DNA of 64,000 bases from contig JAKGSH010000010.1 of NCBI GenBank assembly GCA_021568835.1, positions 1,860,001 through 1,924,000 on the forward strand, in the 5' to 3' direction. Positions 48,590-57,956 of the stretch are shown one piece after another. The position numbers and the translations under genes are program-made. This stretch comes from Streptomyces sp. Tue 6430. GTDB taxonomy: Bacteria > Actinomycetota > Actinomycetes > Streptomycetales > Streptomycetaceae. The notes beneath the pieces were generated by a model that was given only the letters and a program-made list of their open reading frames with translations, searched no databases and was not told the origin of the DNA. Position 1 is the first letter of the stretch. Each line of letters opens with the position of its first letter.

Positions 48590-49366
48590 ATGTGGGCTCA
48601 AGAGATCGTGGCCGGACGACCGGCTTGGCGGCACACCCCTTCCGGAGTGGTCTTCCGGGCCGTTCCCGGTGGGACGTTCCGGATGGGCTTGTCCGACGCG
48701 GAACTGGACGCGGTGCGTGCCATCGAGCGGGCCGACGGCGCCGATGACGACCTCGACGCGTTCTTCGCCGGTGCCGGCCGGGCCCGGCCGGTGCGAGAAG
48801 TGCGGGTCGAGCCGTTCCTGATCGCCCGGCATCCGCTCACGGTGGCGCAAGCACGACACTGGCTGCCCGAGTACGAGGACAGCTTCACCGAATCGGATTC
48901 GAGCACGGCCCGGTTCGAGGACGACCTGGACGACCTGCTCGGGACGTTGCCCTTCCGGCTGCCCAGCGAGGCGGAGTGGGAGTACGCGGCCCGGGCGGGT
49001 ACGACCACTCTGACCTTCCGCGGGGACGGCAGGCCCGACGAGGAGCAGGTGCTCGACGACTTCGCCGACGAGGAGCGCACCGCCGCGGCTGAGAACGCCT
49101 TCGGGCTGGCGGCGATGGGGTCGGCGAACGAGATCTGCGCCGACGTGTGGATCCCGCATTTCACGGACGCGCCGGTGGACGCACGCCCCCGCACCGGGGA
49201 CGGGCCTCGGGTGGTGCGCGGAGGCGGCGGCGACCTCTCTCCGTGGCAGGGCTGCGACGAATGGCTGCTGTTGCTCTCTGCCACCCGCGACGCGTCCCAG
49301 GACTTCACCGCGGTCCGCCCGGTCGCACCCGCGCCAACCGGTCAGGAGCATGCCGAGCACAAGTGA
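48590..49366 (+). CDS. Formylglycine-generating enzyme (SUMF1) family protein
   Basis: 258 aa. FGE-sulfatase fold: PGGTFRMGLSDAEL, EPFLIARHPLTVAQARHWLP, FRLPSEAEWEYAARAGTTT, RVVRGGGGDLSP and the terminal FTAVRPV. The copper-binding Cys pair of true FGE is not evident (a single Cys in SPWQGCDEWLL), and the GNVWEW segment is replaced by SANEICADVWIP, so formylglycine formation is doubtful. No Shine-Dalgarno site; TAGCGT ends eight bases before the ATG, consistent with a leaderless transcript. It stands alone between repeat parts B and A. Confidence 0.75.
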   Translation: MWAQEIVAGRPAWRHTPSGVVFRAVPGGTFRMGLSDAELDAVRAIERADGADDDLDAFFAGAGRARPVREVRVEPFLIARHPLTVAQARHWLPEYEDSFTESDSSTARFEDDLDDLLGTLPFRLPSEAEWEYAARAGTTTLTFRGDGRPDEEQVLDDFADEERTAAAENAFGLAAMGSANEICADVWIPHFTDAPVDARPRTGDGPRVVRGGGGDLSPWQGCDEWLLLLSATRDASQDFTAVRPVAPAPTGQEHAEHK

Positions 49367-49406
49367 GGGGCCCTTTCATGCCCTTTCGCGGCAAGTAACA
49401 CCCCCT

Positions 49407-49578
49407 CTTGCCGGACGGCTACCCCCGGACGGCTACCCCCGGACGGCCACCCCCGGGGGAAACCCGATTGATCGGGAGGCTCTGACCTGGGATTTCTTGG
49501 TTGCCGACTACGGCTGGTCCGTCACTGTCGGCCGCCGGCGAGCGGCCCCGGGAACCTCGGACGGCACGGAGAGGGCCG
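49407..49578. repeat. Dispersed repeat part A, copy 2
   Basis: Matches 44143-44290 over about 150 bases. The left end is expanded: CCGGACGGCTACCCC occurs three times in tandem. Includes the exact 29-base core at 49468-49496 (TTGATCGGGAGGCTCTGACC and on) that recurs at 50376. Confidence 0.65.
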
Positions 49579-49999
49579 GAGAGAGCCCAGCGTCGCCGGC
49601 CCGCCGCGGTTCTCAGCGTCGATCGCCGCTGTTCACCCCTGTCGGTGTCAGCTGCCGGTGTCGGACGGCAGCGATCGGCTTGACCGCCCGATTCCGGAAC
49701 AGGCCTCGGACTCTCCGGCTGGTCTCGGGCAAGCGGCAACACGATGATCACCGTGACCGATCGGGTCGCCGGGTCGAGCGCCGCGGCAAGAGGCGGTGGG
49801 GAAATGGGGGCGGCGGCGCCCCTCTACCCCGGTGTCGCGCATGCTCTGCCCTCCTGCGCACAGGTCTCGATGAGACGCTCCGTCCACCATGCGGCCCACG
49901 ATTTGACAGGCCTCACCGGCGTTACAAGCGTTGCTGGGGACAAGCGGCGGAAGACGCCGTCGCGCAGCCGAGAAGCCTGTGACTGGAGGCTGAGTCAAG
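49579..49999. other. Intergenic region with a possible promoter
   Basis: 421 bases with no convincing gene. TTGACA at 49903-49908 could be the -35 element for the small secreted protein gene that follows; the -10 region (AAGCGT or TACAAG) is weak. Confidence 0.35.
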
Positions 50000-50242
50000 A
50001 TGCCGAGCAGACTGACAGCCAGGCGGCTGGGAGCCGCATTCGGTGCGGTCGCCGCAGCGTTCGCGCTGGGTATCGGCGGTGCGGGTGTGGCTGACGCCAA
50101 GATCCAGCCGGTTGACACCCAGTGCACCAACAATGGTGGCCACCAGCCCGGTGGTCAGCAGCCGAGCTGTACGGGTGGTGGACTCACGCAGGAGACCGAG
50201 AACCAGAACCCGGCCGGCCATGCCCCGCCAGGACAGAACTGA
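50000..50242 (+). CDS. Small secreted protein
   Basis: 80 aa from ATG 50000 with GGAGG ten bases upstream. Twin-Arg-poor signal peptide (LTARRLGAAFGAVAAAFALG, cleavage probably after ADA) and a mature part of about 45 residues, Gly/Gln/Asn-rich with two Cys (DTQCTNN, PSCTGGG) that could form one disulphide. It resembles a small secreted family conserved in Streptomyces. Function unknown. Terminator follows directly. Confidence 0.7.
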   Translation: MPSRLTARRLGAAFGAVAAAFALGIGGAGVADAKIQPVDTQCTNNGGHQPGGQQPSCTGGGLTQETENQNPAGHAPPGQN

Positions 50243-50276
50243 CATCACATGAAGAGAGGGGAGGAACACCCTCCGT

Positions 50277-50303
50277 AGCAGCGGGTCTCGGCGATCCGCT
50301 GCT
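50277..50303 (+). terminator. Terminator of the small secreted protein gene
   Basis: Perfect 8-bp stem AGCAGCGG / CCGCTGCT with an 11-base loop, followed by TCCTTCT. Confidence 0.65.
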
Positions 50304-50375
50304 TCCTTCTACGTGCCCAGGACACCGATACGTGTCAGCCCGCCAGCACGGGACGCACGCTCTGCGGCACTTCTC

Positions 50376-50404
50376 TTGATCGGGAGGCTCTGACCTGGGA
50401 TTTC
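50376..50404. repeat. Repeat part A core, copy 3
   Basis: 29 bases identical to 49468-49496; flanking sequence diverges at once on both sides. The remaining sequence up to the next gene's stop at 50609 shows no gene. Confidence 0.7.
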
Positions 50405-50608
50405 GCCGTAGGCGGTCGTGTCTGTTCCGTACCGGTGGGTCGTCGTCGAGTGGCTCCCGGGCGCGCCGGAGGGGCCGAGGGCGGCCCTGAACGCGTCTCA
50501 CGGGTCAGCTGGAGCCTCGCCGCCGACAGAGGCAGGGACAGGGCAGGGACAGGGGCAGGGATCCGTACGGCCCTCTGAGGGATCCGTACGGATCGCGGTG
50601 GGAGTCGG

Positions 50609-52020
50609 TCAGCCCCGCGCGTCGTTCTCCTTGCGGCCTACGAGGACCAGGGCCGTGCCGCCGATGACGACCAGGCCGATCGCGGTCCCCGCGATCAGGG
50701 GCGTGAGGTCGGAGCCGCCGGTCTGGGCGAGGTCGGTGCCCGAGGACGCGGTGCCGCCCACCGTGGCCGGACTCGGTTCGGCGAGCGTCTGGGTGGTCAG
50801 GCCGGTCTCGGCGGCTCTGGTGCGGCAGTCGAGGACGCCGGTGAAGCGGCTCTGGGTGCCCTGCGGGCCCGTGATGGCGAAGTCGTAGGCCTGATCCTCC
50901 TGGAGGGGGATCGTCACCGTCCGGGACGTGCCGGCGGGGATGCTGTGCTGCACGCCCATCAGCTCGAAGGTGAAGACCTGGTCACCCTGGTTGGCCGCGG
51001 TGAGGTCGACGCCGTTCTTCGTGCAGTTCTTCGCCGCGGAGAGGGCCGGCACGGCGCCCGTCTCGGCCCAGGTCGCGGACGCCGTCGCGGAGACGGTCGA
51101 CTCGCTGGAGCCGGCCAGGATCTGGGTCTGGCTGCGGCTCTCGGAGGTGAAGGCGCGTCCGACGGGAACGGTGGTCGAGGCCTGGACCGTCAGCTCCGCG
51201 GCACCGGCCGCGGTGTCGGCGGGCACGTCGAAGAACAGTTCGCTGCCGTCCTGCGCGGCGGTGACGGGCTTGCCGTCCTTGCCGACGATCCGGACGCCGG
51301 TGGTGGCCGAGTTCAGCGGCGGTGCCACCGTCACGGAGCTCGCGCCGGTCCGGACGGTGACCGGGCCGAGCAGTTCGCCGGGACGACCGGAGACCGCGGC
51401 ACCGTCAAGGGTCAGTGAGGCCTGGGGTTCCGCCACCGCACGGGCGGCCTTCTGGAGGTAGTCCGCGAGCCGTTCGGCCTGCGGGTCGAGGGCCTCGACC
51501 TCCGCGCCGTCCGAGTAACGCCAGATCGCCACCTGGGTACCGGCTGCCGCGTCCTGCTCGGTGAGCCCCCCGGCGATGTCGGCCTTCTTGGCCAGCGCCG
51601 CCAGGTTGTTGACCTGGGGGTAGGAGTTCTGCAGGATCCAGCGGATGCGGCCGGCGTCCTTGTTGACGCCCAGTGAGGTCCCGCTCCAGGCAGTCTCCTG
51701 GTACTTGGCGTCCTTCTGCGTGGGGTTGTGCAGGTCGACGCAGTAGGTCTGGAGGGTGCCGCCGCCCTCGACGGACATCTCGAACAGGCCGGCCGAGACC
51801 TCCTGGTCCCCGCTCTCGTCGTGCAGCACGGCGGCTCCGTACGTCTTGAGGCCGCCTATCGTCGCCGTCGCTCCGCCCTGGGTCCGCGCCACGGTCTCGG
51901 CGGCCGCCGGCCCGCGGCGGCGAGGACCCCGGCGGCGGCGAGTCCGGACACGAGCGTCCCCGTCGCGAGGCGCACCGCGCCCCGTCCACGCCCGGACGGC
52001 GCGGAGAACGAAGAAATCAC
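50609..52020 (-). CDS. Thioester-domain surface protein with LAXTG-type sorting signal, one frameshift
   Basis: About 470 aa. GTG 52020 has GAAGGG upstream; the signal peptide (LVSGLAAAGVLAAAG) is out of frame with the body until one G is restored at plus 51911-51913. Thioester domain at about residues 40-180: TYCVDLHNPT with the probable reactive Cys, then QVAIWRYSDG. Ig-like repeats follow, then LAQTGGSDL, a hydrophobic helix and RKENDARG: the sortase E-type LAXTG signal. Internal thioesters can attach covalently to host or surface amines. Predicted to be cell-wall-anchored. Confidence 0.85.
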
Positions 52021-52198
52021 GTAATTTCCCTTCCAGCAGGACCCGTTGACGTGGGGGGACGGGTCCCACCAGCAGAATCAGAAGCCCCGTGAGCCACGTT
52101 CGGCATCCTAGAGAGGCGGACGTACCGGCCTTCCCGGTCAGGTCGTCCGACGGGCGATCCGACTCGGAATCGTTATCCCCAAGATCGCTTCCGAGCAG

Positions 52199-52249
52199 GG
52201 CTTATCGACAAATCAACCCATCACTTCTGGATACATCTGCCGATAAGCC
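52199..52249. promoter_or_regulatory. AT-rich inverted repeat upstream of the surface protein gene
   Basis: GGCTTATCG / CGATAAGCC, nine-base perfect arms, 33-base spacer, about 180 bases upstream of the start in an unusually AT-rich 260-base gap. Could be a paired regulator site or a terminator for the SSB gene. Confidence 0.4.
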
Positions 52250-52281
52250 GCCAATCGTTCAGACAGGCATACTCTCCGACA

Positions 52282-52809
52282 TCAGGTCACGGCTGCCGGC
52301 CGGCGTCGCCGCGATGATCCCGGCTCCGTCACGGGCTGTCCCACCGGGGTCTGTCCCGTCGGATTCTGTCCCACCGGGGTGTGCCAGTCGGGTTCCGGCT
52401 CCGCGGGTACGCCGACCGCCGTGGCGGTGGCGACCGCGGTGGCCGGCTCGGCCCTGGCCGTGCGGCGGAAGGCCGAGGTGCCGCGGGCGAGGTCGTGGCC
52501 GATCGCCACGGCGTCGATGTCGGCCGACGTCCAGTTCTGTCCCTCGCGCGCTTCCGCGCGCACCTTCAGCCGGCCCTGCACGATCACCGCTTCCCCCACG
52601 TTCAGCGACGCGGCCACGTTCATGGCCAGCTGTCGGTTGGCCCACACCGTGAAGAAGTTGGTGTGGCCGTCGGCCCAGGTGCTCTTCTCCCGGTCCCAGT
52701 AGCGCGAGGTCACCGCCAGCCGGAACCGCGCCGACGCCCCCGCCGACAGCTCCCGGTACACCGGCTGCGTGGCCACGTTCCCCACCGCGCAGACCATCGT
52801 CTCGTTCAT
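52282..52809 (-). CDS. ssbB: Single-stranded DNA-binding protein paralogue (SsbB-like)
   Basis: 175 aa from ATG 52809 (MNETMVCAVGNVATQPVYRE). OB fold at residues 1-110, including RFRLAVTSRYWDREKSTWAD, TNFFTVWANRQLAMNVAASL and VIVQGRLKVRAE. The C-terminus is low complexity and lacks the acidic DDDIPF-type tip of the replicative SSB, as in the Streptomyces SsbB paralogue used in chromosome segregation during sporulation. It lies 300 bases after the dynamin-like pair on the same strand. Confidence 0.85.
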   Translation of the reverse strand: MNETMVCAVGNVATQPVYRELSAGASARFRLAVTSRYWDREKSTWADGHTNFFTVWANRQLAMNVAASLNVGEAVIVQGRLKVRAEAREGQNWTSADIDAVAIGHDLARGTSAFRRTARAEPATAVATATAVGVPAEPEPDWHTPVGQNPTGQTPVGQPVTEPGSSRRRRPAAVT

Positions 52810-53109
52810 CGAGGACCCCTCCCTCGCCCGGGTGTCGACGCCGGGCGGATACGCGTACGGGCCCGTCCCGTACGGCTGCGTCTGCCGGGGCGGTGGCGGC
52901 TGCGGGGCGTACGCCCCGGGCCGCTCACCGCCACCGTCGCCACGACCGCTTCGCCACGATCGCCGCGACACCAGACTGCCTCCGCCGGGCCGAGCCCGCC
53001 GAGCGCTGTGGATCACCACCCGCCTGTGGAGAAAGCCGTCACCCGGGCGGGGATCCGCGGCGCACCGCCCCCGGTCCGACGCCCCGGCCCGCGCCCGCAC
53101 GTCCCCCTC

Positions 53110-55748
53110 TCACCTGGCCAGCGCCTGTGCGCCCATCACCCTGCCGTACTGCTCCCGTACCTCCCGGTACCGCAGCAGTTCGGCGGCCACCGGGTCCAGG
53201 ACCCGCGCTCTGCCGCACCCGGCGGCGGCCTCCCGCAGGCGCCGTTCCGCGTCCTGGCCGTATCTGCGTGCGGGGCCGCGGGCCGCGATCCGGCAGCTCC
53301 ACTCCACCAGCGGGCCGCCGATGATGCCGGCCACCATCAGCAGCACCGGCACTCCCAGGTTCGGCGACATGACCCCGGCGATCTGACCGACCAGCCACAG
53401 CCCGCCGAGGACCTGCAGGACCGTCATGGACGCCTGCGCCAGCACGGCCACCGGCCACCAGCCCGGCCGCGGCGGGCGCCCCTCGGGCACCCCGGCCCGC
53501 GCGGTCAGCTCGTCCAGCGCCTCGGACAGCCCCTGCGCACCGCGTACGGCGGCCTCCCGCACCGCCTGCGCCCACGGTGCGGGCAGTCCCGCCGAGGCCC
53601 GCTCGGACACCGTGCGCACCGCCTGCTCCACGCGCTGCCGCGCGGTGGCCTCCTCGTCGGCCTGCGAGCGGATCCGGACGCTGCCGGTGGGGGATCGCCG
53701 CGGTCCTGGTACCACCGCCACAGCCGCAGCCACGGCGTCCCGCACGCACGGTTGGCATTGCGCAGCCAGGCGCGTTCGGCTGCCTCGCCCGCGGCCGTGG
53801 CGCCCACCGCGTCCGCGAGCCGGGCGGCGAAGTCGTCCCGCGCCTCCTCGCTCAGGCCGGTGCGCCGCGTCGTCGCGTAGACGGACCGCAGCCGCCAGCC
53901 GGCGGCGTCGACATCGGCCGAGATGCGCCGCGCCGCGGCGCCGCGCTCCGCGACGAACTGGCCGAGCAGCTCCCGCAGTTCCCCGACGCCGTCGCCGGTC
54001 AGCGCGGACAGCGCGAGGACGGTCGCGCCCGGTTCGCCGTACTCGCCGAGGGCGACGCCGTCCTCGTCCAACAGCCGCCGCAGGTCGTCGAGGACCATCT
54101 CGGCGGCCTCGCCCGGCAGTCGGTCGATCTGGTTCAGGACGACGAACATGACCTCCGCGTGCCCCGCCATGGGCCGCAGGTAGCGCTCGTGGAGCATGGC
54201 GTCGGCGTACTTCTCCGGGTCGACGACCCAGATGACGGCGTCCACGAGGGCCAGGACCCGGTCGACCTGTTCGCGGTGCTGGACGGCGGCCGAGTCGTGG
54301 TCGGGCAGGTCCACCAGGACGAGTCCGCGCAACTGGGCCTCCGCGTCCGCGCTCTGCACCGGGCGGCGGCGCAGCCGGCCCGGGATGCCGAGCCGGTCGA
54401 TCAGGGTCGCCGCGCCATCGCTCCAACTGCACGCGATGGGGGCGGCGGTGGTGGGCCGTCGTACACCCGTCTCCGAGATGGTCACCCCGGCGAGGGCGTT
54501 GAACAACTGGGACTTGCCGCTGCCGGTGGCCCCGGCGATGGCGACCACGGTGTGCTGTCCGGAGAGCCTGCGCCGGGCAGCCGCCTCGTCGAGAACCCGG
54601 CCCGCCTCGGAGAGCGTCCTGTTGTCGAGCCGCGCGCGGGAGAGTCCCACCAGTTCCCGCAACGCGTCGAGCCGGGAGCGCAGGTGGCCGTCGTAGGCCA
54701 GGGGGGCCGCGGCGGCCTGGGAGGTGCCGGACCGGGCTTCCAGGGCGGCGGCCTGTTCGGCGGCGGTGGCCTCGTTCACGCGGCGCGCGATGAGACCGTC
54801 GCCCCAGGGTTCACCGGAACCGGCTTCCTCCTGCGGGAGTTGGGCGCCACGGTCCCTTCCCCGGTTGTCCTGGCCGCGCGCGGGAGCATCGGTCTCCGGC
54901 GAGCGCGCGGGACGGTCGGTGCCGGGCGGGCGTCGGGAGCGTTCGCCGTCCGGCACGCGCGCGGGGCTGTCCTTGCCCCGCAACCTGTCCCGCACGCGCG
55001 CGTGCGGGGCGGCTTCGGCCTTGGACCGGCCGCGGGGGGGCTCCGTCCCCGCTCCGGACCGACCGTGCGAGGACTCGGCCTCGGCCCTGGACCGGCCGCG
55101 GGAGGAGTCGTCGCCCTTCCGTGCGGAAGAGCCGTCTTCTTCTCGCGCGCCTTCTCGCCCACCCGGAGGCGACTCGGTCTCGGGCTCGGGCCCGGACCGG
55201 CCGCCTGCGGACCCGTCGGTCTCGCGCGCTCGCACCGGACGTTCGTCCGCGTCGGCGGGCGTCGAGGAACCGCCCTCCGCCGCCTTCGGGGAAGGGCCGT
55301 CCTCGCTCCTGCCCCCGGACACGGTTCCCCCGGCCGCACCGGCTGACCGGTCCTCTCCCGCCGCCTCAGCGGAGCGCTCGGCATCGCCCCCGCCGACGGA
55401 ACCGCCGGCGTCGGTCACCCGCGCCGAGCGTTCGAGCTCGCCCGCCTGGGCGTCCTGGGTGTTCTGGGCGTCCTCCCGACCGCGCGAGGACGAGGCACCG
55501 TCTCCCTCACCCCGCTCGGACTGTCGCTCCCGCGCCCCTCCCTCGCCACCGGCCTGCGACGGGTCCCCGCCCCCCTCACCTTCGACGGGTCCCACGTGAC
55601 CTCTGTGGTCCGTGCGATTCGTGCGATCCGTGTGATCCGTGTGATCCATACGGCCCTTGTGATCCGTGTGGTCGCTGTGGCCGGTGTGATTCATGCGGCC
55701 CGTGTGGTCGGTGTGGTCGGTGTGGTCCTGGTTCGTGACGGCGGTCAC
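53110..55748 (-). CDS. Dynamin-like GTPase with C-terminal membrane segments (DynB-like), one frameshift
   Basis: About 879 aa. The first 45 residues repeat DHT triplets (HTDHTDHTGR and similar, from 9-base DNA repeats), then about 230 disordered Glu/Arg/Ser-rich residues. GTPase domain from about 330: G1 GATGSGKSQLFNAL, G2 RRPTTAAP, G3 DLPDHDSA, G4 NQID. One base is missing (plus 53689-53693, GGGGG). The tail has two hydrophobic segments (MTVLQVLGGLWLVGQIAGVM, VPVLLMVAGIIGGPLVEW). It starts three bases behind its partner's stop. In S. venezuelae, DynA/DynB stabilise FtsZ rings at sporulation septa; equivalence is inferred. Confidence 0.75.
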
Positions 55749-55751
55749 CGG

Positions 55752-57359
55752 TCACCTCTCCTTCTGTAGTACGGACAGCGCGGCGATGAGTTCGGCCTGG
55801 GGTTCGACGTGGACGTCGAGTCCGTCGATCGGGGCGAGCCGGCGCTCGCGTTCGTTGTGCATGACACGGTCGAGGTGTTCGGTGAGCAGCCGCCCGCCCC
55901 GGTCGCGCAGCCGCAGCGCGCCGTGGGCGCCGATCCGCTCGGCGAGCCCCTCGCCCGCCACGCGGGCCCTGCGGCCGCCCAGCAGGACGGTGGCCACGAG
56001 GGCCGCGACGAGTTCGGGGTCGGGGGCGGCGCCGCGTTCGAGGTGGCGCACCTCGTCCTCGGCGTACTCCTCCAACTCTCGCCGCCAGCGTCGTACGGCC
56101 ATACCGATGCGGTGTTCGGCGGTCTCCAGGGAGGTGTCGCGGTCGAGGAGTTCCGGGGCGGCCGCGGCCGGTTCGCGGCGCCAGGCCTCGTCGACCCGCT
56201 CGTCGGCCGCGGTGACGGCGCACAGCAGGAGCGCGGCCAGGCTCTCCACGAGGGCGTCGAGCAGTTCCCCGGCGGTGCAGTCCAGCGGGAAGGCCCGCCA
56301 GCGCTTGAGGGCGTCACCGGCGAGCACCGCGCCGCTCTGCAAACGACCCCGCACCCGCGCGTATTCGCTGTCGTACGCCCCGTCGACGGCCGAGGTGAGC
56401 CGCAGTGCGGCCGCGTACTGCGCGGCCGCGGCACCGGCCAGTTCGGGCATCCGGGAATTGAGCGAGTCGAGGACGCCGTACGCCGTGCGGGCCATCACGT
56501 CGTGGCGGGCGGCCCGGTCCTGTGCGTGCTGGACGAGCCAGGTGCGCAGCGGGGCCACCGCTGTGGCCGGAAGCAGCCCTCCGCCCCAGGCGGACTCGGG
56601 CAGTTCGGGCACGGTGAAGCGCGGTACGTGGCCCAGGCCGGCCTTGGTGAGCAGGGCGCCGTACTGGCGGGACACCTCGGAGACGACCTGGTGGGGGACG
56701 CGGTCGAGGACGCTCACGAGCGTCGCGTCGTACTCCTTGGCGGTGCGCAGGAGATGCCAGGGCACGGCGTCGGCGTACCGTGCGGCAGTGGTGACCATGA
56801 CCCAGATGTCGGCGGCGCAGATGAGTTCGGCTGCCAGGACACGGTTGTCGGCGACCAGGGAGTCGACGTCGGGCGCGTCCAGGAGGGCGAGACCGGGCGG
56901 AAGGGTCTCCGCGGTCTCGATGCGCAGCAGGCGCCTGCCGTCCTCGCCGGGCAGCAACAGGTCGTCCGAGGGCTCCTGATGGGGCACCCACACGCGCGTG
57001 AGGTCGGGCAGCACCCGCATGCCGCTGAACCAGTGATGGTCCTCCGGGTGGCACACCAGCACCGGTGTCCGGGTCGTCGGCCGCAGCACTCCCGCCTCGC
57101 TGACCCGCCGTCCCACCAGGGAGTTGACGAGGGTCGACTTGCCGGCGCCGGTGGATCCGCCCACGACGGCCAGCAAGGGCGCTTCGGGCTGTCTCAGCCT
57201 GGGCACCAGATAGTCGTCGAGCTGGGCGAGGAGTTCGTCGCGGTTGGCACGCGCGCGTGGCGCCCCCGCCAGGGGCAGCGGGAAGCGTGCGGCGGCGACA
57301 CGTTCGCGCAGGGCGGAGAGTGCGTCGAGCAGCTGAGGCCGTACGTCCAAGGTCACCAC
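55752..57359 (-). CDS. Dynamin-like GTPase (DynA-like)
   Basis: About 535 aa from GTG 57359 (MVTLDVRPQLLDALSALRER). GTPase domain: G1 VVGGSTGAGKSTLVNSLVG, G2 RPTTRTPVLV, G3 LLDAPDVDSL, G4-like SVLDRVP. The remaining helical stalk region has no membrane segment. No Shine-Dalgarno site is visible at the tandem GTGs. Transcribed first of the pair; GACAC at about 57421 upstream resembles a WhiA core site, which would suit a sporulation gene, but five bases prove little. Confidence 0.75.
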   Translation of the reverse strand: MVTLDVRPQLLDALSALRERVAAARFPLPLAGAPRARANRDELLAQLDDYLVPRLRQPEAPLLAVVGGSTGAGKSTLVNSLVGRRVSEAGVLRPTTRTPVLVCHPEDHHWFSGMRVLPDLTRVWVPHQEPSDDLLLPGEDGRRLLRIETAETLPPGLALLDAPDVDSLVADNRVLAAELICAADIWVMVTTAARYADAVPWHLLRTAKEYDATLVSVLDRVPHQVVSEVSRQYGALLTKAGLGHVPRFTVPELPESAWGGGLLPATAVAPLRTWLVQHAQDRAARHDVMARTAYGVLDSLNSRMPELAGAAAAQYAAALRLTSAVDGAYDSEYARVRGRLQSGAVLAGDALKRWRAFPLDCTAGELLDALVESLAALLLCAVTAADERVDEAWRREPAAAAPELLDRDTSLETAEHRIGMAVRRWRRELEEYAEDEVRHLERGAAPDPELVAALVATVLLGGRRARVAGEGLAERIGAHGALRLRDRGGRLLTEHLDRVMHNERERRLAPIDGLDVHVEPQAELIAALSVLQKER

Positions 57360-57680
57360 ATGCGAAGAATGCCTAATTTCGGGGGATTTATGAAGCATAT
57401 GGACATGTCTGCGCGCCGACGAGACACAAGGGACGGAAGGTGCGACCGGGACAGAGGCGCAGCGCAGGCATAACGAGTGCACAACGCCCGGGGCTCCAGA
57501 CGCCAAAAGCGGTGCACAATTCGTACCTGCCTGCGATTATCAGGACCGCTTCACTGAACCTCCACATCGAGCCACGGAGGCGAAGCGCTCAGGACAAGGA
57601 ACGGAGAGCCCTATCCTTGTCCCCGGCAGCGTCACGGATCAGCCCACACCCGGGCACCGAACACGAGGCCACCACAACCG
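57360..57680. other. Intergenic, divergent promoters expected
   Basis: 321 bases between the dynamin-like gene (minus) and tRNA-Arg (plus), including a low-G+C patch at 57361-57410. Promoters for both should be here; I could not define them. Confidence 0.4.
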
Positions 57681-57753
57681 GCCCCCGTAGCTCAGTGGAT
57701 AGAGCAGGCGCCTTCTAAGCGCTTGGCCGCAGGTTCGAGTCCTGCCGGGGGCG
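57681..57753 (+). tRNA. tRNA-Arg (anticodon TCT)
   Basis: 73-base cloverleaf: acceptor GCCCCCG/CGGGGGC, D arm GCTC/GAGC, anticodon stem GGCGC/GCGCT with loop CTTCTAA (TCT, reads AGA), T arm GCAGG-TTCGAGT-CCTGC. No encoded CCA. AGA is a rare codon in such a genome. Its 3' part is duplicated at 59260-59283, so it served as an integration site. Confidence 0.96.
57729..57752. mobile_element. attL-like site within tRNA-Arg
   Basis: The last 24 bases of the tRNA (GCAGGTTCGAGTCCTGCCGG and on) recur with one mismatch at 59260-59283, giving direct repeats that bound the integrase remnant. This is the usual outcome of tRNA-targeted tyrosine recombinases. Confidence 0.6.
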
Positions 57754-57762
57754 CAAGTCTCC

Positions 57763-57787
57763 GCCCTCCCTTCGGGAGGGCATTTTT
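57763..57787 (+). terminator. Rho-independent terminator after tRNA-Arg
   Basis: Eight-base stem GCCCTCCC / GGGAGGGC with a three-base loop followed by ATTTTT. Confidence 0.85.
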
Positions 57788-57956
57788 GCTGCTCAGAGCA
57801 CGTTTCGCGCGGCACGGCGAAGCCCCGGACACTCCCCCGACGATCATGGGGAAGTGCCGGGGCTATCCGGCTGTCACCGGGTTTTTGCGGGTGGCTGTGT
57901 CGAATACGTGTCGAAGTTTTCGGCGCGGTCCTCGGTGCAGCTCTCGGCGAGGAGCC

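Noticed and set aside
44100..50400. A prophage or conjugative element in the accessory region
   Set aside because: No integrase, transposase, replication, transfer or phage structural gene was seen.
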